Source of the DNA: UBA9676 sp963741615
Lineage (GTDB): Bacteria > Actinomycetota > Actinomycetes > Streptosporangiales > Streptosporangiaceae
Assembly (NCBI GenBank): GCA_963741615.1
Contig: CAVUIU010000030.1
Span: forward strand, 496,001 to 560,000
Direction of reading: 5' to 3'
Length of the DNA: 64,000 bases
Shown here: positions 8,211-16,813 of the stretch, in pieces
Position numbering within the stretch: position 1 is the stretch's first letter
How the letters are laid out: every line of letters starts with the position of its first letter
Notes under the pieces: model-generated
Seen by the model: the letters and a program-made list of their open reading frames with translations, nothing else
Told to the model about the DNA's origin: nothing
Databases searched by the model: none
Position numbers and translations under genes: made by a program

Positions 8211-10242
8211 CGACCGTCAAAGCTGGGACGCCGGGTGGCCGGAAGCCCATGATCTGGCCGTAGAAGGAAAGCTCGGCCTCCAGGCAGCTGGTGATCGTGT
8301 CGGCGCGGCGGAAACCGTGCGACTCGCCCTTGAAGCTCAGGTAGGCGTGGCGGATGCCGTGCGCGGCGAGCTGGCCGGCGATGGCCTCGGACTGTGCCGG
8401 GGGCACCACGGGGTCGTCGAGGCCCTGCAGCAGCAGGATCGGGCAGGTCGCCTCGGTCACATGACCCAGCGGTGAGCGCTCGGCGTAGACCGCTTCGAAA
8501 CCGGGCAGGGGCCCGATCAGGCCGTCCAGGTAGCGCGACTCGAAGTCGTGCGTCTGTGCGGCGAGCTCGCGCAGGTCCGCCACGCCGTAGTAGGACGTCG
8601 CCGCGCTGAACACCGCGCGGGAGCCGGCGTGGGTCGTCACCGCCGCCAGGGCCGTCCACCCGCCGGCCGAGCCGCCGCGGATCGCGAGCCGGGTACCGTC
8701 GGCTTCGCCGGCGTCGGCCAGGGCCCGTGCGGCGGCGATCGCGTCCTCCACGTCCACGACGCCCCACTGGCGGCGCAGCCGCTCCCGGTAGCGGCGGCCG
8801 TAGCCGGTCGAGCCACCGTAGTTGACGTCGACGATGCCGATGCCCCGGCTGGTGAAATAGGCCTTCTCGAGGTCGAGCAGCCCGACCACGTGGGAGGTGG
8901 GCCCGCCGTGCACCCAGACCACGTAGGGGGGCAGTTCGCCCTGGGGCGCTGTCACATCCGGGTTGGCCGGCGGGTACACCAGGGCGTGGACCATGCGCCC
9001 GAACCGCCCTTCCAGCAGCACCGGGCGGGGCACCGGCAGGTAGGCGGCGTCGGGGAGGGCCTCCGCCTCCTGGCATATCAGGTCCACCCTGCCGGTCGCG
9101 GCATCCACCCGGATGATGGACAGCGGCGTCCGCGGGCCGCCCGCGATGCCCAGGATGGACATCCCGTCCGCCGTGAGGCCGGAGGCGAAGACCGGAAAGG
9201 GGATGTTCAGATCGGCCAGCTCCCCGGTTTCCGGGTCGAGCAGCCCGAGCCGCATCCCGCCGCGGCCGTGCAGCACCGCGAGCCTGCCATCGTCCAGCAC
9301 CGCGTACGGGCGCTCGCCGAGCTGCCAGAGCGGGTTCGCGAACTCCTCCTCGGCCGGGTAGAGCGCCTGCGCTGGCTGGCCGACCAGGCCCACCTGGTAG
9401 AGGTTCCACCAGCCGGGCCAGTCGGTGGCCACGTACAGGCTGGTCGCGTCCCGCCACAGCGGCGCGAGGACCGACTCGTTCAGGCTGCCCTTGACCAGCC
9501 TGCCCGGGCCGGGCACGCCGTCCTCGATCAGCGCAACCCGCAGTTCGGTGCCGTCCCAGGGCATGCGCGGATGGTTCCAGACGATCCAGGCCAGCCGGGT
9601 GCCGTCCGGGGAGGGGGTGGGGAACGCGTAGAAGTCCGAGCCGGTGACGAGTTCGCGGACGGCACCGGGGGTGGCGGCCGCCGAGCCATCGAGCGGGACG
9701 GCGACAATGGCGCGGGTCACCTTGCCGTGACTGTGCCGCTCCTGGACACACCACACCTCCGCCTGGTCGGGTGAGAGCGTGAAGTCGGCATACCGCAGCG
9801 ACGGGTCGCCCGGGCTCCCGTCGGGCTCGGGGGTCAGCGGCCGCGGATCGGCTGTGCCGTGCCGTCCGGCCGGCTCCAGCAGGTAGAGCCGCTGGTCGGC
9901 GAAATTCGCGAACACGAGCGCGGTTCCCGCGCCGGTGGCGCCGCAGCGGCCCGGCACGGGCAGGTAGGAGAGCCCGCCGTACTCGTGCACCCGGGTCCGG
10001 GCGCTCCACGGCCCGGGCAGCAGGAAGCACTGCTTCCCGTTCGCGCCGAGATGCGCGATCGTCACCCGCCCTCCCTCGGCGGGCAGGCGTTCCTGCCACC
10101 ACACGTCGGTGCCGATCGCGCGCGGGTAGGAAACCAGCCGCTGCCTTCCGGCCACGTCGCCGGCGCTGATGGGGGACGGCCAGGTGCCGTAGGGGAGTGC
10201 CGGCGGCGGGGGCGGCGGCGGGGGCGGGGCGCTCTCAGTCAT
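8191..10242 (-). CDS. S9 family (prolyl oligopeptidase-type) peptidase
   Basis: About 683 residues. The N-terminal half has repeated propeller-like blades (SPDQAEVWCVQER, SPDGTRLAWIVW, LTADGMSILGIAGG). The C-terminal alpha/beta hydrolase has the oxyanion segment PYVVWVHGGPTS, nucleophile elbow IRGGSAGGW, acid region LLLQGLDDPVVPP and catalytic His in FKGESHGF. These are the Ser-Asp-His triad and propeller lid of dipeptidyl/acylaminoacyl peptidases, probably cytosolic as no signal peptide is seen. The chosen ATG 10242 lies 6 nt after GACGAT, a possible leaderless -10 box; GTG 10260 is the alternative. A run of nine prolines follows the start. It diverges from miaB. Confidence 0.9.
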   Translation of the reverse strand: MTESAPPPPPPPPPALPYGTWPSPISAGDVAGRQRLVSYPRAIGTDVWWQERLPAEGGRVTIAHLGANGKQCFLLPGPWSARTRVHEYGGLSYLPVPGRCGATGAGTALVFANFADQRLYLLEPAGRHGTADPRPLTPEPDGSPGDPSLRYADFTLSPDQAEVWCVQERHSHGKVTRAIVAVPLDGSAAATPGAVRELVTGSDFYAFPTPSPDGTRLAWIVWNHPRMPWDGTELRVALIEDGVPGPGRLVKGSLNESVLAPLWRDATSLYVATDWPGWWNLYQVGLVGQPAQALYPAEEEFANPLWQLGERPYAVLDDGRLAVLHGRGGMRLGLLDPETGELADLNIPFPVFASGLTADGMSILGIAGGPRTPLSIIRVDAATGRVDLICQEAEALPDAAYLPVPRPVLLEGRFGRMVHALVYPPANPDVTAPQGELPPYVVWVHGGPTSHVVGLLDLEKAYFTSRGIGIVDVNYGGSTGYGRRYRERLRRQWGVVDVEDAIAAARALADAGEADGTRLAIRGGSAGGWTALAAVTTHAGSRAVFSAATSYYGVADLRELAAQTHDFESRYLDGLIGPLPGFEAVYAERSPLGHVTEATCPILLLQGLDDPVVPPAQSEAIAGQLAAHGIRHAYLSFKGESHGFRRADTITSCLEAELSFYGQIMGFRPPGVPALTVVTGRTR

Positions 10243-10306
10243 GGCAGTATCGTCTACCACTCCCGGCCCGGCAACGGAAGATTCCGGACATGGCGCGGGA
10301 CACGCG

Positions 10307-10312
10307 TACCCT
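10307..10312 (+). promoter_or_regulatory. -10 box TACCCT of miaB
   Basis: TACCCT fits TANNNT. A transcript starting about 7 nt downstream would have a short leader containing GAGGAGAA before the GTG at 10333. Confidence 0.45.
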
Positions 10313-10332
10313 CATATGTCGAGGAGAACGAC

Positions 10333-11778
10333 GTGCGCACGTACCAGATCCGCACCTACGGGTGCCAGATGAACTTTCACGACTCCGAACGTCTGGCCGG
10401 CCTGCTGGAAGAAGCTGGTTACCAGCGGGCCCCCGCCGATGACATCCCGGACGTGGTCGTGTTCAACACCTGTGCCGTCCGGGAGAACGCCGACAACCGG
10501 CTGTACGGGAACCTCGGTCATCTGCTGCCGGTGAAGAACTCCCGGCCGGGCATGCAGATCGCCGTCGGCGGGTGCCTGGCGCAGAAGGACCGGGCCGGTA
10601 TCGCGCGCCGGGCGCCGTGGGTGGACGTGGTGTTCGGCACCCACAACATCGGCTCCCTGCCGGTGCTGCTCGAACGCGCCCGGGTGCAGGCGCAGGCGCA
10701 GGTCGAGATCGTCGAGTCGCTGGAGCGGTTCCCTTCCGTGCTGCCCGCCCGCCGGGAGTCCCCCTACGCGGCCTGGGTCGCCATCTCCGTGGGCTGCAAC
10801 AACACCTGCACGTTCTGCATAGTGCCGAGCCTGCGCGGGCGGGAGGAGGACCGCCGCCCGGGCGATGTTCTCGCGGAGATCCGGGCCCTGGTCAGCGACG
10901 GGGTCGTGGAGGTCACGCTGCTGGGGCAGAACGTCAACTCCTATGGCGTGGGGTTCGGGGACCGCAGGGCGTTTGGCATGCTGCTGAGAGCGTGCGGGGA
11001 GATCGCCGGGCTGGAACGGGTCCGCTTCACCTCGCCGCACCCGCGCGATTTCACCGATGACGTGATCGAGGCGATGGCGGCCACGCCCAACGTCATGCCG
11101 CAGCTGCACATGCCGCTGCAGTCCGGGTCCGATAGCGTGCTCCGGGCGATGCGGCGTGCCTACCGGCGGGAGGCCTATCTCGCCATCCTGGCGCGGGTGC
11201 GGGCGGCCATTCCCGACGCCGCCATCACCACCGACATCATCGTCGGATTCCCGGGCGAGACCGAAAGCGATTTCGCGGACACCCTGGACCTGGTCCGGCA
11301 GGCCCGGTTCGCCGGGGCTTTCACGTTCCAGTATTCGCCGCGGCCGGGCACACCCGCCGCCGCCATGGACGGGCAGGTCCCGCCGGAGGTGGTGGCCGAG
11401 CGCTACGAGCGGCTGGCCGCCCTGGTAGCCGGGGTCGCGCTGGCCGAGAACGAGGCACTGGCCGGCCGCCAGGTCGAGGTGCTGGTCGCTGAGGGGGAGG
11501 GGCGCAAGGACGGCCTGACGCACCGGCTGTCCGGGCGGGCCAGGGACAACCGGCTGGTCCATTTCGCGCCTGCCGGGACCGATCCGCGCCCCGGCGACGT
11601 GGTGACCACGACGGTGACCCGCGCGGCCCCGCACTACCTGATCGCCGACGGGGTGCCGCTCGCGGTCCGGCGCACTCCGGGCGGGGATGCCTGGCAGGCG
11701 CGGCAGCAGGGCGCCGGAAGCGGCGGCACCGCCCAGGTGCTGCTGGGGATGCCAGCCGTGGGCGCGCCTGCGCCATGA
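10333..11778 (+). CDS. miaB: tRNA-2-methylthio-N6-isopentenyladenosine-37 synthase MiaB
   Basis: 481 residues. UPF0004 domain with its three cluster cysteines (RTYGCQMN, FNTCAVRE, GGCLAQ), radical SAM domain with CNNTCTFCIVPSLRGRE (C-x3-C-x2-C), and a C-terminal TRAM domain ending near 455. It uses two [4Fe-4S] clusters and SAM to add a methylthio group to A37 of tRNAs already prenylated by MiaA, whose gene lies downstream. GTG 10333 has GAGGAGAA 5 nt upstream, deciding the start; the frame is open for 158 codons more. The stop falls inside the left arm of a hairpin. Confidence 0.96.
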   Translation: MRTYQIRTYGCQMNFHDSERLAGLLEEAGYQRAPADDIPDVVVFNTCAVRENADNRLYGNLGHLLPVKNSRPGMQIAVGGCLAQKDRAGIARRAPWVDVVFGTHNIGSLPVLLERARVQAQAQVEIVESLERFPSVLPARRESPYAAWVAISVGCNNTCTFCIVPSLRGREEDRRPGDVLAEIRALVSDGVVEVTLLGQNVNSYGVGFGDRRAFGMLLRACGEIAGLERVRFTSPHPRDFTDDVIEAMAATPNVMPQLHMPLQSGSDSVLRAMRRAYRREAYLAILARVRAAIPDAAITTDIIVGFPGETESDFADTLDLVRQARFAGAFTFQYSPRPGTPAAAMDGQVPPEVVAERYERLAALVAGVALAENEALAGRQVEVLVAEGEGRKDGLTHRLSGRARDNRLVHFAPAGTDPRPGDVVTTTVTRAAPHYLIADGVPLAVRRTPGGDAWQARQQGAGSGGTAQVLLGMPAVGAPAP

Positions 11779-11827
11779 TCGTGGTGAGTCACATGCGTCA
11801 GGCGCATGCAGATAACCACGATCATGG
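11773..11827. repeat. Nested hairpin at the 3' end of miaB (terminator-like)
   Basis: Outer 13-bp perfect arms CCATGATCGTGGT (11773-11785) and their complement (11815-11827). Inside, CATGCG (11792-11797) pairs with CGCATG (11803-11808) around TCAGG. No U-tract follows, as is common for actinobacterial hairpin terminators. It sits between miaB and the LigB-like gene, whose ATG is only 10 bp further. A related hairpin is at 21350-21402. Confidence 0.65.
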
Positions 11828-11836
11828 AAATGGGCC

Positions 11837-12640
11837 ATGCTGATCGCCGCCGCGGTCTGCCCCCACCCGCCGCTGCTCATCCCGGCCGCGCTGGGTGCCG
11901 CGGGGAGTGAGCCGCCGGCGGTGCTGCGCGCCGTGGCGGAAGCGTGCGACGCCGCCGTGCACGCCCTCGTCGCGGCGGAGCCCGACCTGATCGCGGTGGT
12001 CGGCGGCGGGCCCGCCGACCACGAATACGAGGCCGGCGCGGCCGGCTCCCTGAGCGAATTCGGAGTGCCCGTCACCGTAGGGGACGGCGATCCCGTGCTG
12101 CCCCTGTCCCTCACCGTCGGCCGGTGGCTGCTGAGCCGTGCCTGGACCGGCACCGGACCGCAGGACCACGGGCAACCGCGCCGCGGGCCGCGGAGCCACG
12201 GGACGCCACGCCGGGGGCCCCGGAGCTACTGGCCGCAGGGCGGGCCACAGGTGCTGCTGCAGGCGGCCGGCCAGCGGGCGCCCGCCGGTGACTGCGTCAA
12301 GCTGGGCGTCATGATCGCCGAGCGGGCACCCAGGGTGGCGCTGCTCGCGATGGGCGATGCGTCGGCACGGGGGGCCCGCGACATCGAGGGTGCTCCCGAC
12401 CCCCAGGCGCGGGAGTACGACGACGACGTGGCCGAGGCGCTCGCCGCCGCGGATGCCCGCTGGCTCGGCCGGCTGGATCCCGCGCTCGACGACGCGCTGA
12501 TGGTGGCCGGCCGCGCCGCCTGGCAGGTGCTCGCCGGTGCGGCCAGCGGCACCAGGATGCGCGGCAGGCTGCTCTGCATGGCCAATCCCTACGGAGTCAC
12601 CTACCTGGTCGCCTCCTGGGAGGAAGCCGGGGCGGGCTGA
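11837..12640 (+). CDS. Class III extradiol dioxygenase-like (LigB-fold) protein
   Basis: 267 residues. The opening IAAAVCPHPPLLIPAALG, the VVGGGPADHEY segment, LLAMGDASARGARDI and the closing GVTYLVASW are characteristic of the LigB-like protein found between miaB and miaA in many actinobacteria. The His in CPHPPLL and the acidic residues resemble metal ligands of extradiol dioxygenases, but no ring-cleaving substrate is known for this clade and the gene context (tRNA modification, dapF) does not suggest aromatic catabolism. Residues ~110-145 are an Arg/Pro/Gly-rich insertion made by a short DNA repeat. It ends 4 bp before miaA, so the two are likely co-translated. Confidence 0.78.
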   Translation: MLIAAAVCPHPPLLIPAALGAAGSEPPAVLRAVAEACDAAVHALVAAEPDLIAVVGGGPADHEYEAGAAGSLSEFGVPVTVGDGDPVLPLSLTVGRWLLSRAWTGTGPQDHGQPRRGPRSHGTPRRGPRSYWPQGGPQVLLQAAGQRAPAGDCVKLGVMIAERAPRVALLAMGDASARGARDIEGAPDPQAREYDDDVAEALAAADARWLGRLDPALDDALMVAGRAAWQVLAGAASGTRMRGRLLCMANPYGVTYLVASWEEAGAG

Positions 12641-12644
12641 GGCC

Positions 12645-13589
12645 ATGGCCGAACGCGTGATCGCTGTCGTCGGGCCCACCGCGGCCGGGAAGTCCGAGCT
12701 GTCGCTGCGGCTGTCGCTGGCCCTGGGCGGCGAGGTGGTGAACGCCGACTCGATGCAGCTGTACGCGGGCATGGACATCGGAACGGCCAAGCTCAGCCTC
12801 GCGCAGCGGCGTGGCGTCCCGCACCATCTGCTCGACATCTGGGATGTCCGGCAGGCGGCCAGCGTGGCCGAGTACCAGCGGCTCGCCCGGGCGGCGATCA
12901 CCGGTATCCAGGGCCGTGGCCGGGTGCCGGTGCTGGCCGGCGGATCCGGTCTCTACCTGCGCGCCGCCCTGGACAACCTGGAATTCCCCGGCACCGACCC
13001 GGTCGTGCGGGACAGGCTGGAAGCCGAACTGGCCGTGACGGGGCCCGCCGTGCTGCACGCCAGGCTGGCCGCACTCGACCCGGCCGCGGCCACGGCGATC
13101 CTGCCCTCCAACGGGCGGCGGATCGTCCGGGCGCTGGAGGTGATCGAGGTGGCCGGCCGCCCGTTCGCCGCCGTGCTGCCCCAGTACGAGTCGCGGTACC
13201 CGGCGGTCCAGATCGGGCTCCGGGTGGACCGCTGCGAACTGGACCGGCGGATCGCCGAGCGGACCGCGCGGATGTGGCGGCAGGGGCTGGTCGACGAGGT
13301 GGCTGCCCTGGAGCGGGCGGGGCTGCGGGAGGGCAGGACCGCCAGCCGGGCCCTCGGCTACGCACAGGTGCTGCGCTTTCTGGCGGGGGAATGCACCCAG
13401 GACGAGGCCCGCGCGCAGACCATCCTGGCGACCAGGCGGTTCGCCCGGCGGCAGGAGGCATGGTTCCGTCGCGACCCCCGGGTCATCTGGCTGGCCGCCG
13501 GCCCCGGGGACGGCGATGCCCTGCTCGGCAAGGCGCTCGCTGCCTGCGCGCCGGTGGGTCGGCGTGGTCCCGGTCGAGGTAGGCGTTGA
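12645..13589 (+). CDS. miaA: tRNA dimethylallyltransferase MiaA
   Basis: 314 residues. P-loop VVGPTAAGKSELS, substrate-binding DSMQLYAGMDIGTAK, catalytic region LAGGSGLYLRAAL, and GRRIVRALEVIE. MiaA transfers dimethylallyl from DMAPP to N6 of A37 in tRNAs reading UNN codons; MiaB then acts on the product. ATG 12645 is 4 bp after the LigB-like stop. The last ~15 residues (ending RRGPGRGRR) do not look like MiaA: they are read antisense through the remnant of an HTH gene, so a deletion has probably replaced the original 3' end. The catalytic core is intact, so I expect a working enzyme. Confidence 0.95.
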   Translation: MAERVIAVVGPTAAGKSELSLRLSLALGGEVVNADSMQLYAGMDIGTAKLSLAQRRGVPHHLLDIWDVRQAASVAEYQRLARAAITGIQGRGRVPVLAGGSGLYLRAALDNLEFPGTDPVVRDRLEAELAVTGPAVLHARLAALDPAAATAILPSNGRRIVRALEVIEVAGRPFAAVLPQYESRYPAVQIGLRVDRCELDRRIAERTARMWRQGLVDEVAALERAGLREGRTASRALGYAQVLRFLAGECTQDEARAQTILATRRFARRQEAWFRRDPRVIWLAAGPGDGDALLGKALAACAPVGRRGPGRGRR

Positions 13590-13840
13590 ACTCGGCGAGC
13601 AGCGCGGCCATGGCCGCGGCGAACGGCGCCATGCACCCGCTGTTCGCCCGCCACCTCCAGCAGCCCAGCGTCGGCCAGCAGGCCGACGTGCCGGTACACG
13701 GTGGTCTTGGGGACGTCGGGCAGCCGCGCGCACAGGTCGGACGTGGTCCGTGTCCGGCCGCCCGAAATGGCGTGCACGATGCGCAGCCGCACCGGGTGCA
13801 TGAGCAGGTCAAGCGTGTCCACCAGGGCGCGGCTAGTCAT
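13553..13840 (-). pseudogene. Decayed helix-turn-helix (ArsR-like) regulator, internally deleted
   Basis: From ATG 13840 the frame reads a good winged-helix N-terminus: LLMHPVRLRIVHAISGG, LCARLPDVPKTTVYRHVGLLADAG, LLEVAGEQRVHGAV. It then becomes Arg-rich nonsense. In another frame of the same strand the family's C-terminal helix appears at once: FAAAMAALLAEFNAYLDRDHADP. The sequence between the two (roughly 30-40 residues in intact relatives) is missing and the frame has changed near 13617-13622. The C-terminal part then ends where miaA begins. The start overlaps the stop of the nitronate monooxygenase gene, so it was once the downstream gene of that operon. Not expected to be functional. Confidence 0.72.
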
Positions 13841-14810
13841 CGCCGCGCACGCCGGGCCGCCTCCCGGCGCGCCGGAGAGTTTCCTCCGCCTCCGCGGCCA
13901 GGAGCGCGACGAGATCGGTCGCGGGCAGGACAGCGGTGATCAGGTCGATCGCCTCGCTGGCCCACACCGGGACCACCGCCATGTCAGCTGCCTGAGCGGC
14001 CTGGCTGTACTCCTGCCGGGCAGCGGCGTCCGCGGCGAGTTCGTCCTCCCGGTCCCGCCAGCGGTCAAGGAACGCGTTGCGCAAGGTGCGGGCCGTGTAC
14101 CTGCTGGGCCACGGAGCGCCCCGCGCGATGTCGAGCACCCGGCTGCGCTCGGTATCCTCCCCGCCGCCATCGATGATCGCCTTGGTGACCGCGGCCGGGA
14201 CGAGAGCCTCAAGGCTGGCCTGAAACCTGGTTCCGATGAGCGCACCGGCCGCGCCGAGCGCCAGCGCAGCCGCGACCCCCCGCCCGTCGGCAATACCCCC
14301 GGCAGCCAGCACCGGCGTGGGCGCGGCGAGATCGGCCACCGCGGGTACGAACGGCAGCGTCGCCCGCCGCCCGCCGTGGCCGCCCGCCTCACTGCCCTGC
14401 GCAACGATGACATCGGCACCCACGTCCAGCGCCCGCCGTGCCTCCTCGAGGTCGGTCACCTGCACGATCAGCGTGGCGCCCGCCCTGAGAACGGGTGCGG
14501 CCAGCAAGGCCGGGTCGCCGAAGGACAGCATGACCGCCTTCGGCCCGTGGTCCAGCGCCCGCCTGACGGTGTCGGCATCGACCGACCATGCCAGGAAGCC
14601 GACGCCCCACGGCTTGCCGGTCCGGCCAGCGACCATGGCCAGCTCCCGGTCGAGCCACGCCAGGTCGCCCCGGCCGCCACCCACCAGGCCAAGGCCGCCG
14701 CCGTTCGACACCGCCGCGGCGAGAGCGCCGCCCGCCGCTCCGCCCATCGGCGCGAGGGCGATCGGATGCCGGATACCCAGGGACTCGGTGAAAGGGGTCC
14801 ACAACGACAT
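13833..14810 (-). CDS. Nitronate monooxygenase family flavoprotein
   Basis: 325 residues, a TIM-barrel FMN enzyme of the NMO/2-nitropropane dioxygenase family. Seen: LGIRHPIALAPMGGAAGG at the N-terminus, VDVGADVIVAQGSEAGGHGG-type segment containing the catalytic-position His (GSEAGGHGG), and phosphate-binding PVLAAGGIADGRGVAAALALGA followed by IGTRF. The family oxidises alkyl nitronates such as propionate-3-nitronate to non-toxic products, although several members have other flavin chemistry. Its stop overlaps the start of the decayed HTH gene (TAG and ATG share GATGACTAG), so that regulator was probably translationally coupled to it. It lies 42 bp downstream of the spermidine-synthase-like gene on the same strand. 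Confidence 0.87.
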   Translation of the reverse strand: MSLWTPFTESLGIRHPIALAPMGGAAGGALAAAVSNGGGLGLVGGGRGDLAWLDRELAMVAGRTGKPWGVGFLAWSVDADTVRRALDHGPKAVMLSFGDPALLAAPVLRAGATLIVQVTDLEEARRALDVGADVIVAQGSEAGGHGGRRATLPFVPAVADLAAPTPVLAAGGIADGRGVAAALALGAAGALIGTRFQASLEALVPAAVTKAIIDGGGEDTERSRVLDIARGAPWPSRYTARTLRNAFLDRWRDREDELAADAAARQEYSQAAQAADMAVVPVWASEAIDLITAVLPATDLVALLAAEAEETLRRAGRRPGVRGDD

Positions 14811-14852
14811 GCTGCCATCCTCACCCCCGTCCGCGAACCCGGGATACCCGGT

Positions 14853-15746
14853 TCAGGCGAATATGCCCGGCGGGGGTGGGGGAGATGGCTCGGCGTGCGC
14901 GTCCAGGATCGGCCTGGAGCCGGCGACGAATCGATCGAGTGCGGCGCCGGCCATCAGCCGCGCCGGGAACGGGTCGGCCGCGGCCAGCCTGATCAGCCGC
15001 GCGACCGGGAGCCGGTGACCGGACGCGGCGACCACCAGGTTGCCGAACCTGCGGCCGCGCAGCACGCCGGCCTCGGCGATCAGGCACGTGTGGGCGAACA
15101 CCGAGCGCACCGCGGCCACCCGGCCGCGGGCATGTGCCAGCGGCGGGCCGTCGCCGATGTTGGCTGTGTAGATGCCGCCCGGCGCCAGCGCCCTGGCGGC
15201 GGCGAGGGTGAACTCCACCGACGTCAGGTGTGCCGGAGTCCTGGCCCCGGCGAAGACGTCGGCGACCAGCATGTCAAACGATGCGGCCGGGACCTGTTCC
15301 ACCACGGCCCGGGCGTCGGCCACGACGACGGCTATCGCGCCGATGCCGGAGCGCGGCCGGCCGGGCTGATCCAGCGGCAGCCGCCGCCGGACGAGCCTGG
15401 CTACCCTCGGGTCGGACTCGACCGCAAGCTGCTGCGAGCCCGGCCGGGTCGCGGCCACGTAGCGGGCCAGCGTCAGGCCGCCGCCGCCCAGGTGCAGCAT
15501 GCGCAGCGCCGTCCCGGCCGGTGCGGCCAGATCGATCAGGTGCCCGAGCCGGCGCATGTACTCAAGCTCCAGGTGCCGCGGATCATCAAGATCAACGTAG
15601 GACTGCGGGACGCCACCGGCGACCAGCGTCCACGCCCGCGGTCGGCCGGGGTCGGCGACAAGCTCGACGGGAGCGCCTGCGCCGGGCTGGCCAGCACCCG
15701 GCTGGCCATCATCCGGCCCGGGCCTGTCCTCCTGATGACTTGACAT
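14853..15746 (-). CDS. Spermidine synthase-fold (SAM methyltransferase-like) protein
   Basis: About 297 residues. Rossmann SAM/dcSAM-binding core with LHLGGGGLTLARYVAATRP, the acidic LAVESDPRVARLVR, VVADARAVVEQVP and FDMLVADVFAGARTP. This matches the spermidine synthase-like proteins common in actinobacteria, whose substrates are unproven; polyamine synthesis is possible but no speD or speA is nearby. The first ~30 residues are Pro/Gly-rich and the C-terminus ends PSPPPPPGIFA. ATG 15746 lies 6 nt after GACAAT, so the mRNA may be leaderless. It diverges from dapF, and the CATG at 15744-15747 contains its start codon. Confidence 0.75.
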   Translation of the reverse strand: MSSHQEDRPGPDDGQPGAGQPGAGAPVELVADPGRPRAWTLVAGGVPQSYVDLDDPRHLELEYMRRLGHLIDLAAPAGTALRMLHLGGGGLTLARYVAATRPGSQQLAVESDPRVARLVRRRLPLDQPGRPRSGIGAIAVVVADARAVVEQVPAASFDMLVADVFAGARTPAHLTSVEFTLAAARALAPGGIYTANIGDGPPLAHARGRVAAVRSVFAHTCLIAEAGVLRGRRFGNLVVAASGHRLPVARLIRLAAADPFPARLMAGAALDRFVAGSRPILDAHAEPSPPPPPGIFA

Positions 15747-15840
15747 GACGACATTGTCCAGCGACCCGACCACGCCGCCGCTCCACGCCGGCGTCTCTCA
15801 CGCGGCCATGCACGCGCGCGGGCAACTGGCTCCCACTGGC

Positions 15841-15846
15841 TACTAT
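15841..15846 (+). promoter_or_regulatory. -10 box TACTAT, leaderless promoter of dapF
   Basis: TACTAT, then CAGCGC, then the ATG at 15853. The +1 would be the A of the start codon. No Shine-Dalgarno precedes the ATG. This box is what decides the dapF start. Confidence 0.6.
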
Positions 15847-15852
15847 CAGCGC

Positions 15853-16734
15853 ATGCGGTTCGCGAAGGGGCACGGCACCGAGAACGACTTCGTGATCCTC
15901 ATCGATCCCGATGGTGACCAGGGACTTTCGCCTGACCTGGCGGCGCGGCTGTGCGACAGGCGGGCCGGTGTTGGCGCCGACGGGGTGCTGCGCGCGGTAC
16001 GAACCGAGGTACTGGCGGGCGAGGCCGGGCCCGGTGTTTCCGCGACCGGTAACGGCGCTGGCCCTGAGCCCCGGGGCCGCCCTCAGCCTGCCTGGTTCAT
16101 GGACTACCGCAATTCCGACGGGAGCCCGGCCGAGATGTGCGGCAACGGCATCCGCGTCTTCGCCAGGTACCTGACCGAACGCGGCCTGGCTCAGGGGCCT
16201 GCCTTCGCGGTTGCGACCCGCTGCGGGGTCCGTCAGGTCCGGATGGAATCCGATGGCAACGTCACGGCCGAGATGGGCAGCGTGGCCGTGCTCGGGCCGG
16301 GCCGGGCGGTGGTGGGCGGCCGGTCCTTCGACGGGCTGCGGATCTCGGTCGGGAACCCGCACCTGGCCTGCCTGGTGGACGAGCCGCTGGCCGGATTCGA
16401 CCTGACCCGGCCGCCGGGCCTGGACCGGGGACAGTTCCCGGGGGGCGCGAACGTGGAACTGGTCCGGGTGACCGGGCCCGGCGTCGCGGAGATGCGCGTC
16501 CACGAGCGCGGTTCGGGCGAGACCAGGTCCTGTGGGACCGGCGCGGTGGCGGCGGCAGCCGCGGCTCGGGCCGCCGTGCCCGAGGCCGCCACCTGGCAGA
16601 TGTCAGTGCCTGGTGGTCAGCTCACCGTCGTGCTGGAGGAAGGCGCCAGCTGGCTGAGCGGGCCGGCCGTGATCGTCGCAGAGGGCGAGCTGGACGGCGC
16701 TTGGCTGGCGGCCGCGTCCGCCAGCGGCCGCTGA
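15853..16734 (+). CDS. dapF: Diaminopimelate epimerase DapF
   Basis: 293 residues. Starts RFAKGHGTENDFVILID, then GVGADGVL, first active-site cysteine in NSDGSPAEMCGNGIRVFA and second in ERGSGETRSCGTGAVA; both catalytic Cys are present. It interconverts LL- and meso-diaminopimelate for peptidoglycan and lysine. An insertion of about 30 residues (ARGEAGPGVSATGNGAGPEP type) sits between the first two blocks. The frame is open from 15745, but the true start is ATG 15853: the conserved protein begins there and TACTAT is exactly 6 nt upstream. It converges on glcF across a 79-bp gap that shows GGTGATCACC but no long stem. Confidence 0.96.
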   Translation: MRFAKGHGTENDFVILIDPDGDQGLSPDLAARLCDRRAGVGADGVLRAVRTEVLAGEAGPGVSATGNGAGPEPRGRPQPAWFMDYRNSDGSPAEMCGNGIRVFARYLTERGLAQGPAFAVATRCGVRQVRMESDGNVTAEMGSVAVLGPGRAVVGGRSFDGLRISVGNPHLACLVDEPLAGFDLTRPPGLDRGQFPGGANVELVRVTGPGVAEMRVHERGSGETRSCGTGAVAAAAAARAAVPEAATWQMSVPGGQLTVVLEEGASWLSGPAVIVAEGELDGAWLAAASASGR

Positions 16735-16813
16735 CCGTTCCGCCGTTGGTGCTGGCCGCCGTTGGTGCCCGCGATGCCCAGGGCGGGTGATCACCGGGCT
16801 GGATGTGAGGCCG

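Noticed and set aside
11773..11827. A transposon inverted-repeat pair
   Set aside because: Only 29 bp lie between the arms, with no coding capacity and no target duplication seen; a terminator or small palindromic repeat fits better.
15745..15852. A dapF start at ATG 15745
   Set aside because: This ATG overlaps the start codon of the divergent gene, the added 36 residues are not DapF-like, and a TACTAT box fixes the start at 15853.
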